DNA of 64,000 nucleotides from Lineus longissimus (taxonomy: Eukaryota; Nemertea; Pilidiophora; Heteronemertea; Lineidae): contig NC_088312.1 in the NCBI RefSeq assembly GCF_910592395.1, forward strand, positions 23,071,292 through 23,135,291. Direction: 5' to 3'. This document shows positions 38,901-50,930 of the stretch, one piece after another. The notes under the pieces are model-generated. The model searched no databases. It had not been told where the DNA came from and worked only from the letters and a program-made list of their open reading frames with translations. The position numbers and the translations under genes were made by a program. Each line of letters starts with the position of its first letter. Position 1 is the stretch's first letter.

Positions 38901-41900
38901 AAATGAGGATCTGGAGAATACAATCATGAATGGATAAATGTCATCACGGTCTCTCTTGTCGATTGCTGGACTGAATAACACAACAAAGACAAGAACAAAA
39001 CAAATCACCATCCATGAAACACTTACCACATCTCTTAGTTTCTTTTCAACCTCTTCTGATGTGAGTTTTTTGCTAAGTGGTGTCTTTCTGAGTAACATAT
39101 CACAGTAGTTGGCCAGAAGTTCAGGACATTTGGACTCTGGTTGGGTTTTGGCACTTACTCTGCAATGGAAATTAGCCAATCTGAATTGAAAGAAACTGGC
39201 ATTATTAAAGCGGCAGCATGATACATGTCTTTTACCTCATCTTTGTGAAAAATATTGTAAGAATATATTATTACTACCAAATTGTTTTTCTTTCACTTAA
39301 ATTTTGTCATAAATGAAATCCTCTCAGTAACTTACCCTTTATTTTTGGCAGGGAGTTCAAGTTTGAATACAGAAGTATCATTCACCACATTTCTATATGC
39401 CTGGAAAACAAATTGATTTCATTATTTTAGCATGAAGCATACCATAATGACACATGAAGATCAGTCAAATAGGCTTCACCTAAACCGTAGAAACAAGAGT
39501 ATGACTTAATGACAACAGATGGACATGTTTTATATTGTTTATTCCATCCATGAACATACTGTCACTCTTTTACATTTTTATCACGCTCCGATAGATTTTC
39601 AAAAGAGTGGATAATTATGGTGCAAGAGTATGTCCTCTCTTGATGCCTAAACTGGCCAGCTTGCAGTATGTACTTGACCTCGTGAATAGTAAGGGAAGCC
39701 ACCCATTGGGAGAATCCCAAAACTGATCATAGAGGAATAAACTTACCTTGTCCCTAGATGTGAGGAATCTTGGATCATCACAGAAGGCGTCCTTCACTAG
39801 TAAACTAAACCGATTGAACAGTAGCAAGAGCTGCTCAACATATTTCTCAGAGTCCTAAAAAATCAATGTAATGTTTGATGCGAGCAGCTGACCCTGGTCA
39901 AAGACCATCTATGCATTTTACTTGAGACACCTCATACCTTAGGATGATGATGTTATCAACCAGAAACGGCACCCCCCTTACCTTGAGAGAATCTTCAGCC
40001 AAGTCTATATTTTATGCAATGTTTGTAATATCAATACATCTTTTAAATCTGGCTCCAGATCGACCGCCATGGTTGCCACAGATGGAACTGCCCCCCCCCC
40101 TCAACCTGGTACCGAGCTCTGTTAATGAACTGACGTCTTTCCGAATGTCATTCCACTATTAATTCCTAGAAATCATCAAAATATCATAAGATATGTTCAA
40201 ACAAGGATTAACAAATCAGGTACGGTTCAACTGTCAAGAGGCACTGGCCTGTGAAGTTTATGTCCATCTATTTTGAGTCAGTGTCGACTTACTGTTGTAA
40301 TAGTATCAGCAGTAGCAATCATGTCTGCCAAACCCGCACTAATAATATGCTCCTCGAGAGCACACAGCATCGGAGCAATGCCTTCAGGCACACGGTCCAT
40401 CAGACTGAACATCAGCCTCAGCCCTGCAAACAAACACATGAACAGTTATGACACGGATGCTCAGACACCCAGGGTAATACAGCACCAACGACAAGGAAGG
40501 CCAAGTTATTTCCTCTTAGGCTTATGAGGATCTGAGTACACAAGACTCCCTGCGTGGGACACTAGCTAGTCTTTGCAAGAGATGCTGCTTCAAGAAATCG
40601 CTGGGTCAAGTATCACTCCTGAGATTAGGTTGAAAAATACATTGCTGGAGAAACAAGTGGAAAGCTAACTACATTTGTTGAAGATTTTTTTATGGACTTA
40701 CTTGACGTCTCGTTGCTCCTGATCATCTGTGGACATTCGGCCAGGATGGTGTCTTTGAAGGCCGTCACCAGGACATTCACACAACAGTCAACCAACTGAA
40801 AAAGAGTATCACACAGACGAACATTAAAATCTGATCTGATGTAAAGAACAAACCTAAAGGTAAATAACTTCATTGAATATTATTGCTTGTTTGGTATCAA
40901 CACTACCAGAAATGTAACAGAACTGAGTGAAGCACAGGCCCTCTTCCCTCTAATACACTGAGCAGTTCTCTCTTAGTCAAACAGCTCCTCAACTTCCCCA
41001 ATCAATGCCAATGGCAATCAACTGACCGCAGTCACAGAACTGCATCCCTTCCGAGTCTCCAGATATCTTGATGCTCTTTGTTCCTCCTCCTTCAGCTTAG
41101 CATCGGCATATTTCATGTAGTTCTGGACGCCGTTGTCCGCTAGATATTCTGGCGCTTTACTTCTGTAGAACGACTCGGTAGCCTCGAGGTAAGCCTTCTC
41201 GAAGTTTTCTCTGTAGATTTTTAGTTTGTCGTCGACATCACTGCTAAGATTTACTACAAATAATGAGAAAAAAACATTAACACTTGAGCATGGACAAATG
41301 TAAGGAGGGGTCAGATACGGAGACAATTTGCAATGCTATTGTGTCCTTTTTTAGTTTTATTCTAAAGAGGAGAAGACCACAGCTGCAAAATGGGGTACTT
41401 TTGGGTTTAGAGAGAGAGACTGAATTTCTCAGGCAGTCTACCCTCTGAAAGGTTACAAAATGGCCAAGGAGTTGAAAACAGATCTTTTGAGCCCTGTTGT
41501 ACATAAATCGGGTGCAGTGTGGGAACATAACTTACTGTCTGCCTATCAAGGGCTTAAATTGGCGAACTTACCATAAGATTCTCTGACACCTATCACCAAC
41601 TGTGAATCAAATGCCTCCCCATTGCGCTCGGCATGGACTAGCTTCATGGCACTGTCTTGTAATCTCGGCTTAATGTCGGAGAATATACTTTGGTTCCAAC
41701 TATCCAACATGAGCTGAAGAGAACAACAAGTTTGTGATGAAAACAGAAACCAGGTGTCGTTATACTATTATTATTGGCAACGCTAGTAATTCAGGATGAG
41801 AGGTTTGTGATGAAAACAGAAACCAGGTGTCGTTATACTATTATTATTGGTAACACTAGTAATTCAGGATGAGAGGTTTGTGATGAAAACAGAAACCAGG

Positions 41901-43570
41901 TGTCGTTATACTATTATTATTGGCAACACTAGTAATTCAGGATGAGAGGCAAATGATGTTTTAATTTTTAGAGTAATTTCTGGAGTAAACATCTATACCT
42001 TTCTAACAATACTTTCTTCTTGGTTTTTCTTCTGGCCGCCACTAGGTGCCTTGCCAGCCAATGATGTCTCTAACTGGCCAAAAGGCAGTGGCAGGTAGTC
42101 GCACTGTGTGAAGAACTTGCCCCATTCTGCAATGTAGGCTTTAAGTAAAGCTGAGTCCTCCTGATGTTGCATAACTCTCTGAAAATGGTAAACATAACAT
42201 ATAAATGGTCTCATGAATCATGATCAATACAGTGATCCTTCTGGTTGCCTCTGATGATTGAACTTTTGTTTCATCGAAATAGAAAACCAAACCTCTACAA
42301 CTTACCGACTGTGCCTGTTTGATAAACTCCAGAATGTCATCTTTTAAAGCACCATTCACTTTGTTAGGACCTTTATCGTCCCAGAGGCACACTGAGTGCA
42401 CAGCCCTGAATAGGAAAAAAATTATCAGCATTTCGCCATAGTGAGAGCACCTTTTTACCTCCATTGATTTAGATGTCATTTATATCTAGTGAACCCAGAT
42501 CCGATGGGGTAGCAGGACTTTTGATAAATCCTTGTTATCGTAGCAAGGCATTGACGTTTTCAAGGCTTGTGTGAACATCGTAATGACAACAGCTCATTAA
42601 CATAAATCCCGTCATGCGGGCGAGCTAACAGAGCCAGTATTACTCACCAGAAAAGGTCATACCACTCTGCCCTTGGGACTGTCTCCTGTCTTAAAAGTTT
42701 TAAGACAGTTGGCCGCATAGTGGGCCATTTGTCCTCAAACTGCAACTGACCGCAACCCTGAAATGGAATGACAACAATTACGTTAGCTACAGAGGAATAC
42801 GGAGCTTGCTCACTGGAAGAATGCGACAAGGCTGCACAGATGGCCTGGATGTGTAATGTTATTGTTATCGCTGATAAACACGTCAAGACTCCTAAATCCC
42901 CTTGATTATAATTACCATCCCGTTGTTTATCCATGATGAATAAGCTATTTCATGATTTAGTGTAGGCCTAATTTGACTTAGTCACATAGAGCCTATGTAA
43001 TGTACCGAGGTCCCATTTCAGTTGTCTAATGAGCCCATTCACACTTTTGCAGGGGTCCAATAGGATCTTTGTAATTGCTATCTCAGACAATGACAAATAA
43101 AGCCTTTCCTTTTCTGTTCATTCAGGCCTTACTTTGTCTTTGTAAATTGATGAAGTGAAATTTGTTGAAAACAAGATGTATTTTGTGACTCATTGCCACA
43201 GCAAATATCAATAAGTAGGCTCCTCCGATGAGCACTGCCACCTCTGTATGATAACCAGCAAGTAACTGAACACACAAGACACACAGCAAGTAAGTATGGC
43301 TGAAGATGAGCAGCTGACATTGTGACATTGTCCGGTTGTGTTGTTGTTTGTGGTGGAGACAGAACTGAAAATGGGAAAAGTTGGGTGGAAAGAAATGACT
43401 AAAAATCGGTTTTATGACAACAACCAATAACATCCTGGGTCTCCCAACTAAAGTAGACCCTTGGTTCACTTCATTAAGGACCCTATTTTTGTAATCCTTC
43501 TTTTGTAAGGGCTAAATTTTGGAGGTTTTTACGGTGATTTTTGTGAACTTACTTTCAGCATTGCTGCCAT
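35970..43570 (-). CDS. CUL5: Cullin-5 (18 exons)
   Basis: Scaffold of the RBX2/Elongin-BC/SOCS-box ubiquitin ligases. Exons in transcription order: 43553-43570, 42648-42757, 42306-42405, 41999-42178, 41572-41713, 41027-41253, 40702-40795, 40293-40423, 39747-39854, 39336-39400, 39027-39159, 38488-38619, 38114-38237, 37562-37734, 37265-37426, 36894-37012, 36440-36563, 35970-36164. All phases agree and give 778 residues (human 780). Landmarks are LQFEDKW near residue 10, cullin repeats to about 350, the cullin-homology segments KTQPESKCPELLANYCDMLL and GMPADYVNKLARMFQDIKVS, FENLKLATGLPDAELRRTLW, and the C-terminal winged helix ending NMFIYMA. The predicted neddylation lysine is Lys722 in IMKMRKK. 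Exon 1 encodes only MAAMLK; it is inferred from its donor and phase. The exon 6 donor (GTCAGT) is weak. Confidence 0.97.
38785..38857 (-). mobile_element. tRNA-derived SINE head in CUL5 intron 11
   Basis: Read on the minus strand, this stretch has an A-box-like TGGCATAGTGGTAA and a canonical B box GGTTCGATTCCC at normal Pol III spacing. The first seven bases do not pair with the last seven, so it is not a functional tRNA gene. It lies between CUL5 exons 11 and 12. Confidence 0.6.
41731..41949. repeat. 73-bp minisatellite, three copies, in CUL5 intron 4
   Basis: TTTGTGATGAAAACAGAAAC begins at 41731, 41804 and 41877, giving a 73-bp period with almost no divergence between copies. The three copies make up most of the 285-bp intron between exons 4 and 5, ending 17 bp from the exon 5 boundary on one side. 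Confidence 0.95.
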
Positions 43571-44522
43571 ATAGTTTTTTTCACACGAGATTTGGATCTT
43601 CACGAGAAGAAGGATGATTTTTCAAAACTTCTGACACTGATTTTTTTTTATTAAGATGATATTAAGAAACATTTTGAATTTGATAAATATAGTAACTCAG
43701 TGTAGGCCTATTAGTTTCAAATAAAACTGTATAAGAGAGTTATTTTATTTAATTGTAGTGTTGTTCTTTCCCGCAAGCGGCGTGCCGAACCTGCAAAATG
43801 GGCATTTTGTAACATCCTCGATGTACACTTCCAGGAATGTCGGAGTTCTTCCAGAAATAACAGGTGACGCCACCATAAGTTCATAACGTGGGAAATACGA
43901 ATTAGCCTCGACCCGCTTAGAGTACACCAATACTTCTGTCCTCACTCAAGGCAAATCAAATAATGTTATTCCACTTAGAGATTATCTAATGGACATATCA
44001 AAATTCAGGTTGTGAGAGAAGACAGGACAAGACAACTAATTTGGTTGTAGCGTGCATGGTCATCATCTCACAAGGACGGACAATGGAACAACCAACCTCT
44101 GTCAGCTGGTTATCTGATCTCACGAGCACATCTCTCAGGTGACCACAGTCACTTGAGTTTACATTGTTTATCACCAGTATGAATCCATATCTGATTCAGT
44201 CTCTGGTAACTCGAGTCTAAGGTCATGCAGATGATAGCATTCACCTGAGTTCCCATTGAATGGTTTCATATGGTTTATCACCAGTATGAATCCTGGCTAA
44301 CAGAAGCCGAAGGCTAGGAGTAGGAACCCCCTCCCCCCCAGGAACCCCTTCACAAATCCTACAGGGGGTCATCCCCTTTAAAAAATACATATATATAAAA
44401 CTGTAAACAACTCATAACCAAGTCCACACGTGCGCTCATGAACTAATAGTGACGTCACCTGTTATTACAATTACTCCGACAGCCCTCAATGTGTACATCG
44501 AGAATGTAACAAATCGCGCAAA
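43571..44522. promoter_or_regulatory. Intergenic promoter region, CUL5 / VBP1
   Basis: The divergent starts are 952 bp apart. A perfect cAMP-response-type palindrome TGACGTCA lies at 44450-44457, 65 bp before the VBP1 start codon. A C-rich run occurs near 44330. A minus-strand open frame at 43745-43945 ends in an AATAAA-like word but has no recognised homology. Confidence 0.5.
44450..44457. promoter_or_regulatory. CRE-like palindrome TGACGTCA
   Basis: Exact 8-bp consensus for CREB/ATF binding, placed 65 bp upstream of the VBP1 start codon in the shared upstream region. Function is inferred from the motif only. Confidence 0.5.
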
Positions 44523-46495
44523 ATGGCGACCGAAACGAAAAATGAAAATCCCGGCGATGTCGAAAATAGCATCGGAATGCCAAGTGCTGTGTTTGTTGTA
44601 AGGCAAATTAATGATTTAGCGAAATCCAGGAAGATTTCAAGATTCGTTTTTATCATATTTTTGCTTCAAGAGTGCTACGGAAACATGTATTTTTGGGCCT
44701 CGAAGTGTGAGCTGCTTTGGCTGCATGTAAAAATGTACAGGAGGATTATGAGGATGAATGTACACGTTGGGTTGGTGTAGGCCTACATTTCATGTGTGCA
44801 TGATGTACAGATACGCCCAACAAATGAAGTAATGTCTCCACATACAGACATGATGAGACCTTAGTTGAGGGGAAGAACTGTGACTTGACACTGTGACACC
44901 ATCACCATGCATGCAGTAGTGACTCATAGTGTAGACTAAGACTGCAGTGTGGTTTGTTTAGCCGACCCTAGGTGGTACCGGCGTATATTGAAACGGGCCT
45001 ATTGGCTGCAGTGGCCCACCTGTTGTACTTGTGGTGTCAAATTGTACAGCAGGTTTGGCTAGTATCAGCCATGTCAGTGCCTTAGTGAATGCAAAAAACT
45101 GCGCCTATCACATGTGAGCTTGACAATGTTTTTGGGGAATGTGACATGTACAAATATTTGTGTTGGTACAATAAACTTTGTATGCACATGTAGATTTTTA
45201 TGATAGTTGTAGATTTATTGGATGTTGTTGGCTGGATAGGTCGCTGGTAGTGGTACTTTTGATCCAACAGGGTGTGTGATTGATGCCATATTCATATAAA
45301 GATGCCATGTCATTCCAGGAAGATGTCGAGGAATTTATGAAAGCAGAAGAAAACCAAGAAGTGGAGGCAACATTGAGACGGTTTGATGAGCAACACAACA
45401 AGTATAAGTTTATGGAGAGGAATCTGGTCACCAAGAAGGCGAGGTACTGAACCTATTGAATTTGGATGTGGTACGGTTTGTGTACCTCATAGTAAATAAA
45501 GCGTGTACCTCAATATGAATAGAGCAACTGTTCACCATCGGGTCAGGTGGTGCAGACAATGAGGGTTACACTAGTTCAGGTATCAAATTCTCCTGTTATT
45601 CTGCAGATTAACTTTCAACTCTTTCCTCCAGCCAGGTCAAATAGGTTTGTGGAATGCTCTTTGCTAATTGTAACATTCTTTCCTTCAGGTCAGGAATAGA
45701 CTGGTACCCAAATATACAGCTCCTTTTGATGCATTTCTAACTCATCTTCCAAATTAGGCCAGGGTTTCTGATTGCGTATTGCAGCATCTTGACATTTCAA
45801 ATTCTTTCTTTCAGATTAAAAGCCCAGATACCCGATATCAAAACTTCCTTGGATATAGTGCGGTATTTAAAGTCTAAGAAGGTAAGATCATGATGGTTCC
45901 CCTGCCCTCTTTATTCATAACCAAAAATAATGCATGATGGTGTCTTTTGATCAGGCTTGAGTTGCAAATCATCTCAACAAAAAAATCAACTTCAGTTATG
46001 GATAAGTTTTCAACCCACTGAAATTTATCTGTTTATCTTTTTCAGGATTCTAAAGAACCAACCGAAACAAGGTTTTTATTATCGGAAGTACTGTATGCAA
46101 AGGCGAGTGTACCTCCGACTGAGAAGGTCTGCCTTTGGCTTGGGGTAAGTGTGTGAAGCATGTAATGATGTTCTTTTAAAAGTGATGTGAAGTTCCCTTC
46201 CAGAAGTAAGCATTGCATTCACAAAGAAATTGGACCCTGTAGCCCATGAACACTACAACTTATTTTTTGTCTTTTTTTTCAGGCCAATGTGATGTTAGAG
46301 TACAACTTGGAAGATGCTGAAAACCTGCTCTCAAAGAACCTCGAGCAGGCCAAGACATCATTTGGTAATGCTGATACAGACTTGGGATTCATCCGAGATC
46401 AAACCACCACGCTAGAGGTCAACATGGCGCGGGTTTACAACTTTGACGTCAAGAAGCGACAGGCACAGAAGGCGGTCGCTGCAACATCCTCATAG
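44523..46495 (+). CDS. VBP1: Prefoldin subunit 3 / VHL-binding protein 1 (5 exons)
   Basis: Alpha-type subunit of the prefoldin hexamer, which delivers nascent actin and tubulin to the CCT chaperonin. Exons: 44523-44597, 45319-45443, 45815-45881, 46046-46144, 46283-46495. Phases agree, giving 192 residues (human 197). Matching segments are GMPSAVFVEDVEEFM, QHNKYKFMERNLVTKKARLK, ETRFLLSEVLYAKASVPPTE, VCLWLGANVMLEYNLEDAE and TTTLEVNMARVYNFDVKKR. The N- and C-terminal helices have the heptad pattern of prefoldin coiled coils, with the beta-hairpin region between them. The start codon lies in AAAATGGCGA. Reading past the exon 1 donor would give a false 85-residue frame. Confidence 0.98.
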
Positions 46496-46792
46496 CCTAT
46501 CACGATCAACACGAGATGATTGCGGCATGCTAAGTTGATGTGTGTGCTTTGAACAGCTGTGACCTCTGAGAAATGATGTAAGGGACCGTCTTACTTTTCA
46601 TCGACCCCACAAAAGGCTCAACATATTCAGGTTTTTGTGGCATCAGTGAATTTTGGGATGTTCCCCAAGTATATTGGCAGGACTGTCCTGTTATAAAATT
46701 ATCAGTTTGTAAGGAAATGAATTCACAACTAGCATTTGGCAATGCATAATCTTTCCTTTGCATGGCTCAGATCTTGTTTCTTTTCGGAATAG

Positions 46793-46798
46793 AATAAA
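46793..46798 (+). terminator. Polyadenylation signal, VBP1
   Basis: AATAAA about 300 bp after the VBP1 stop codon. It is the first canonical hexamer downstream on the plus strand. Confidence 0.65.
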
Positions 46799-47881
46799 GG
46801 ATCTAAATCTGTTCATGACTTGAAACAAGCAGATAATACAATACTCTGTACGATTATCTTTTTATTTTCAATCTTGCCCTGTGAGACTGAAAACCCCATA
46901 CAGTTTGTTGCTACTTGCCAATATTGTTGCAGTCAAAGTCTCTCTATGACGGATTCAGATTGAAACAGCTTTCAGTTGCCTGTGAAATAGGCATTGTCTA
47001 TTTCTGGACAGTGTGATCATCTGTGAAGGCTGTTGATAAACAACTTGACCTGGCAAGATGAGTGACGGCCGAGGATTCCCCAATTCATGCACTAAATGTA
47101 AATCCTTTTATCAATCAGTTCTCTGTGTTTGTTTCTGCCTTTGGGAGCATCTTCTGGAAAATGGCACTAATCTGAAGAACCTTTTGAATTGGTTGTATCT
47201 TGTTCAAGTTGTGCATCACTGATGAAAGGCCAGTTATTTGTTGACAGTGTGAAGGGTCATAAATGTTCACATCTGACTTGAAGTGGTTTGATTTCAAAGC
47301 TTATGCTATGTCTGTTACCTTCCTCTGTGGAGTTCTCTTTTTTATTTTTTGCAAAAATAAATCTAGTGTATAATAAAAGCCAATTTGAGAGACTTCTTTT
47401 TTTCGCTCTATCTTATCATTAGATGGACTTCCATGCCATGGTGCTTCTCATGGTGGTGACAACTAGGATCTGTAGCGCTATATTGTTGGCACTTAAAACT
47501 CGGGTCTGTCTTCTGTGTTAAATGTTCTCACTGCAGCTGCCCCCTCTCCATCAGATAGTAATCATCACAATATTAGAGTAAGTGCATTTGGCGATGTCAC
47601 AATCAAAGACTGACAGGTTGATTGTGCCTCTGAGTGAAGAGGTCAAGCACCGGCAGTTGGTGACATCATTTGATGCTCATGCTGTCCATGTCAGATTCTG
47701 ACAGTTATTGTCTGATGCACATTCAGATTTGTGATTTGATATACTGTGGGACTGTTACAATAAAAAAAATGGGCAAATGCTTCATTGCCTTGTCTTCTCA
47801 ACTTTGAGCTGAGAGTGCTTGTTTGATCTGTCTTTATTGATATGCATGTCCCCAGAGCATCTGTCATAGTTCGTTCTGGTA

Positions 47882-48047
47882 CCGGTGTGACAGCGGCTAT
47901 AGTCCCCCTGGAGTCATAGTCCGGTAGCATTGTATTTGATCAATTAAGCAGCATGATCTATTGTACCGCTAACCCTAACCAAAACATTTAGCAATGTGGG
48001 CTATTGTTACACGACTCTCAGCCCTAGGGCTACTATCCCTTGCACAC
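47882..48047. mobile_element. Dispersed 166-167-bp repeat, copy 1
   Basis: It starts CCGGTGTGACAGCGGCTATA, ends CTACTATCCCTTGCACAC, and matches 50764-50930 over its full length with few changes. The two ends are roughly inverse of each other (GTGTG...TATAGTCC against the complement of ...ACTATCCC..CACAC), so it may be a degenerate MITE. Confidence 0.75.
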
Positions 48048-48356
48048 TGGTGTACACGTTCTGTTCAATCATGCCTAAGATCATGTCAAAAGATTTACTG
48101 GAAAATGTTTCAACTTGAACATTATAATGTTGGCAAAGAACTGGATAATGCTAAAACCTTTGACTGTGGATACTAGCTAGTTGCTGCTTGTAACAGTTGA
48201 CACAATCTGAGATGAAGACCAAATTATTGTGATACATGGCAAACACTACGGTCTCATTTGGGTTGTGACTGCTCTTGAACGTGTTTACAGCATGCTATTT
48301 TGTAGCATTTATCACACTGCAGCCCATCGGGTTGGCCCAATAGTCGGGGGGGGGGG

Positions 48357-48420
48357 GGGGTTAATGTTCGCTTCTCCGGCCCTGTGTGTATGCAGGGCTG
48401 GAAAAGGGAACATTAACCCC
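48357..48420. repeat. 28-bp inverted repeat (foldback) beside a G run
   Basis: The left arm 48357-48384 (GGGGTTAATGTTC...GGCCCTG) pairs with the right arm 48393-48420 (CAGGGCTGG...GAACATTAACCCC) with about four mismatches and an 8-nt loop. A run of about 15 G overlaps the left arm. Confidence 0.8.
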
Positions 48421-50763
48421 TGATGGCCTCCGGATGCAATAGGACATGTTTGAAGACAATACATTGGATTTTGTATTGGCGCTGGTATTACAAATTCTTT
48501 TACATGTATACATTGTAGGATCTACAGGTCGCCTACTGACCTCTCATTGTTGTCCGGCCTGCACCAGTGCCTTCAATTAGCGTTGGCCGATGACATAAGG
48601 TGTCGTGAAAGAAAATTCAAATTAGTGGGGTCGGGTGACCAGGAACTTCTTCTTTGATTGGCCGAGACCTACACAATGGAGCGGTTGGTTTGAAACAAAC
48701 TGCGCCATTTAATAGCTGCTGGAATGTCAAACGACTTGGAAGCTTTCGTCGTCCGTTCCGAATTTTCTCAACTTTTCTTATTACAAATAAGGTAAAGTGA
48801 TCCGTCGTTAGAAAGTGTTGCAAAGCAACTATACACTATGCCACCAATTAATTTTGTGGTGTATTTATCACCTTATTATCTTTCCATCGGATTAAGTCTC
48901 CGTTCCAACTGGGCAAAGAAATGACGCAGCGACCTGCCACCCTTTTTCAGTTGCGTTTCCACGATGGTTGTTCAAATCTGCTTTCTCAAAACCACTAATT
49001 TTTTTACTTGCCGGTGCTTGCTTAAAAGCCATCAATAATGAACCACGCTTGGCACCACTATCCCGACTGTGGTGTAGCACCCGACTATAACAAGCTGAAA
49101 AGGGAATATGCTGTTATGGATGTCAGATAGTGGTTCCTTGACATTTGCAAACAAGTTCAATGGGCGCAACCCACGCGGCGACACCAAGGACCGCTGGCTG
49201 ATCTATTGATATGTTCGTAGGAGGGTGTCAAAGTCGGGGAGACGAAGAGCCACTCGTCTCTTGTAGGGGGTTCATTGAAAGTGTTTGCATCTGTTAGCCT
49301 ATGAACACAAGATTTTAATCCTTCAGTCTCGAATTTGGCGGAGAAACTAATCTTACAGAAGGCCCAGTCATATCTCGTCATTGACAGTATCTCTGGGAGG
49401 CCCTGTGTGCCGTTGATCCAATATTCTATGAGGCTGTTTGAGAGACTTCTTGTCTTAATAGTTCCATTGTGCCTCCTCTGATCTTAAGACACAGGCATAC
49501 AGTGGTAACTTATTAATTGACTGCGAAATGAAAGCAGTTTAAACACGAGGTGTGACTCATTCATTCACTGTCTTCGAGATCATGATCGATTAATTGATGA
49601 CGAATAAATTAGTTAATTATGTCACTCTACACTAGACATCGTATTATGTTTTTAATACCATGGCAGTACGGTTAAAGTAGTCGCATTATATTTTCAGTGA
49701 ACTCACAACCTGTCGGTTCAGGCCCCAGGTCAAGACCACCATGGATGCAAATGCCACCGTTGGCGTTCTGATGTAACAGTTATAGTACTAGTGCCAAACT
49801 GGAAAGAGTGTCCTATTCAACTTCACGGTGACGTATCAAAGTGTAGTATGTTAGTGTTAAAACTCAATGCGGAGACAAGCGTACTATGGACAGGTTGTCC
49901 TTCTACACCGGTTTAATGGACTGGGACGTTGTGATGAACACATCTGTCGTATACCTGGCACATTGTATTGGCAGTATTCATGATCAGACTAAGCCACAAA
50001 TTTCATTAATTGCAAATTAGGTTTAACGGTAAATTAACTATCGCCGCTTATCTTTCAGTCGCAAAATTGGACGGCGTTGAAGAGTGTTGCCCGGTGAATC
50101 AAGACACAGGACATCACTTTTTTATCTAATAGTTGGAGCAGAGTAGTGTGTGTGTAGGCTGTGGTTTGCTCCACCGATGAGAGACACCGAGATTCAATCC
50201 TCTCATCAGAGATGAGTGGACTATCAATTCTGTCACATAACTACATACGACATCAAGTTTCAATATTTGTTCACAACTTCTGACTATCAGGGACATGTTG
50301 TTAGTCAATAAACTGAAATAAACTAAATTTAATTGCATCACATTCATTTGTTTCATTATATTTGTCCGGTTGTGATGGTCGCCAGCCGAGACGAATAAGG
50401 ATGGGGCTTGGCACAGCCAACTCTATATCTAATTTCACCACAATCTATGTGGCGTCGGGCACTTGTCACAACCAGTCACAACCAACCTTTAGGCCGTGCA
50501 CCACTGCATCTACAATTGAGACGTACTCTCCTGCTCTACTGAGACGGGAAATGTGTCTCGTCACAACTTGCCCAATATAAGTGGCAGAGTTGGTGTGGAC
50601 AAGGTCTCATTCAGGAAACGGAGGATGAAGGGGTCTGTCGAATTAAGGTCTCCTGCATGAAGTTTGGCTCCCGTCAGCTTCACCTGCTGTGGCGGCATAG
50701 GAAGGCCGTCTTGCTGTGGATCGGACATCCTGAGTGTGTCCTCTTGGTTTTGGACCGGAGGAC

Positions 50764-50930
50764 CCGGTGTGACAGCGGATATAGTCCCCCTGGAGTCATA
50801 ATCCGGTAGCATTGTATTTGACCAATTAAGCCGCATGATCTATTGTACCGCTAACCCTAACCAAAACATTTAGCAATGCGGGCTGTTGTTACACGGACTA
50901 TCAGCCCTAGGACTACTATCCCTTGCACAC
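50764..50930. mobile_element. Dispersed 166-167-bp repeat, copy 2
   Basis: Same orientation as the copy at 47882-48047, 2.9 kb away. It is about 93 percent alike by eye, with scattered substitutions. Both copies contain CTAACCCTAACC in the middle. No coding capacity is seen. Confidence 0.75.

Noticed and set aside
43122-43469. 115- and 63-residue hydrophobic minus-strand frames in CUL5 intron 1
   Set aside because: Both frames are open through T/A-rich intronic sequence, with no recognised domain or splice context.
43745-43945. 66-residue minus-strand frame upstream of CUL5
   Set aside because: Composition is plausible, but there is no family resemblance, no matching partner exon and it lies in the CUL5/VBP1 promoter interval.
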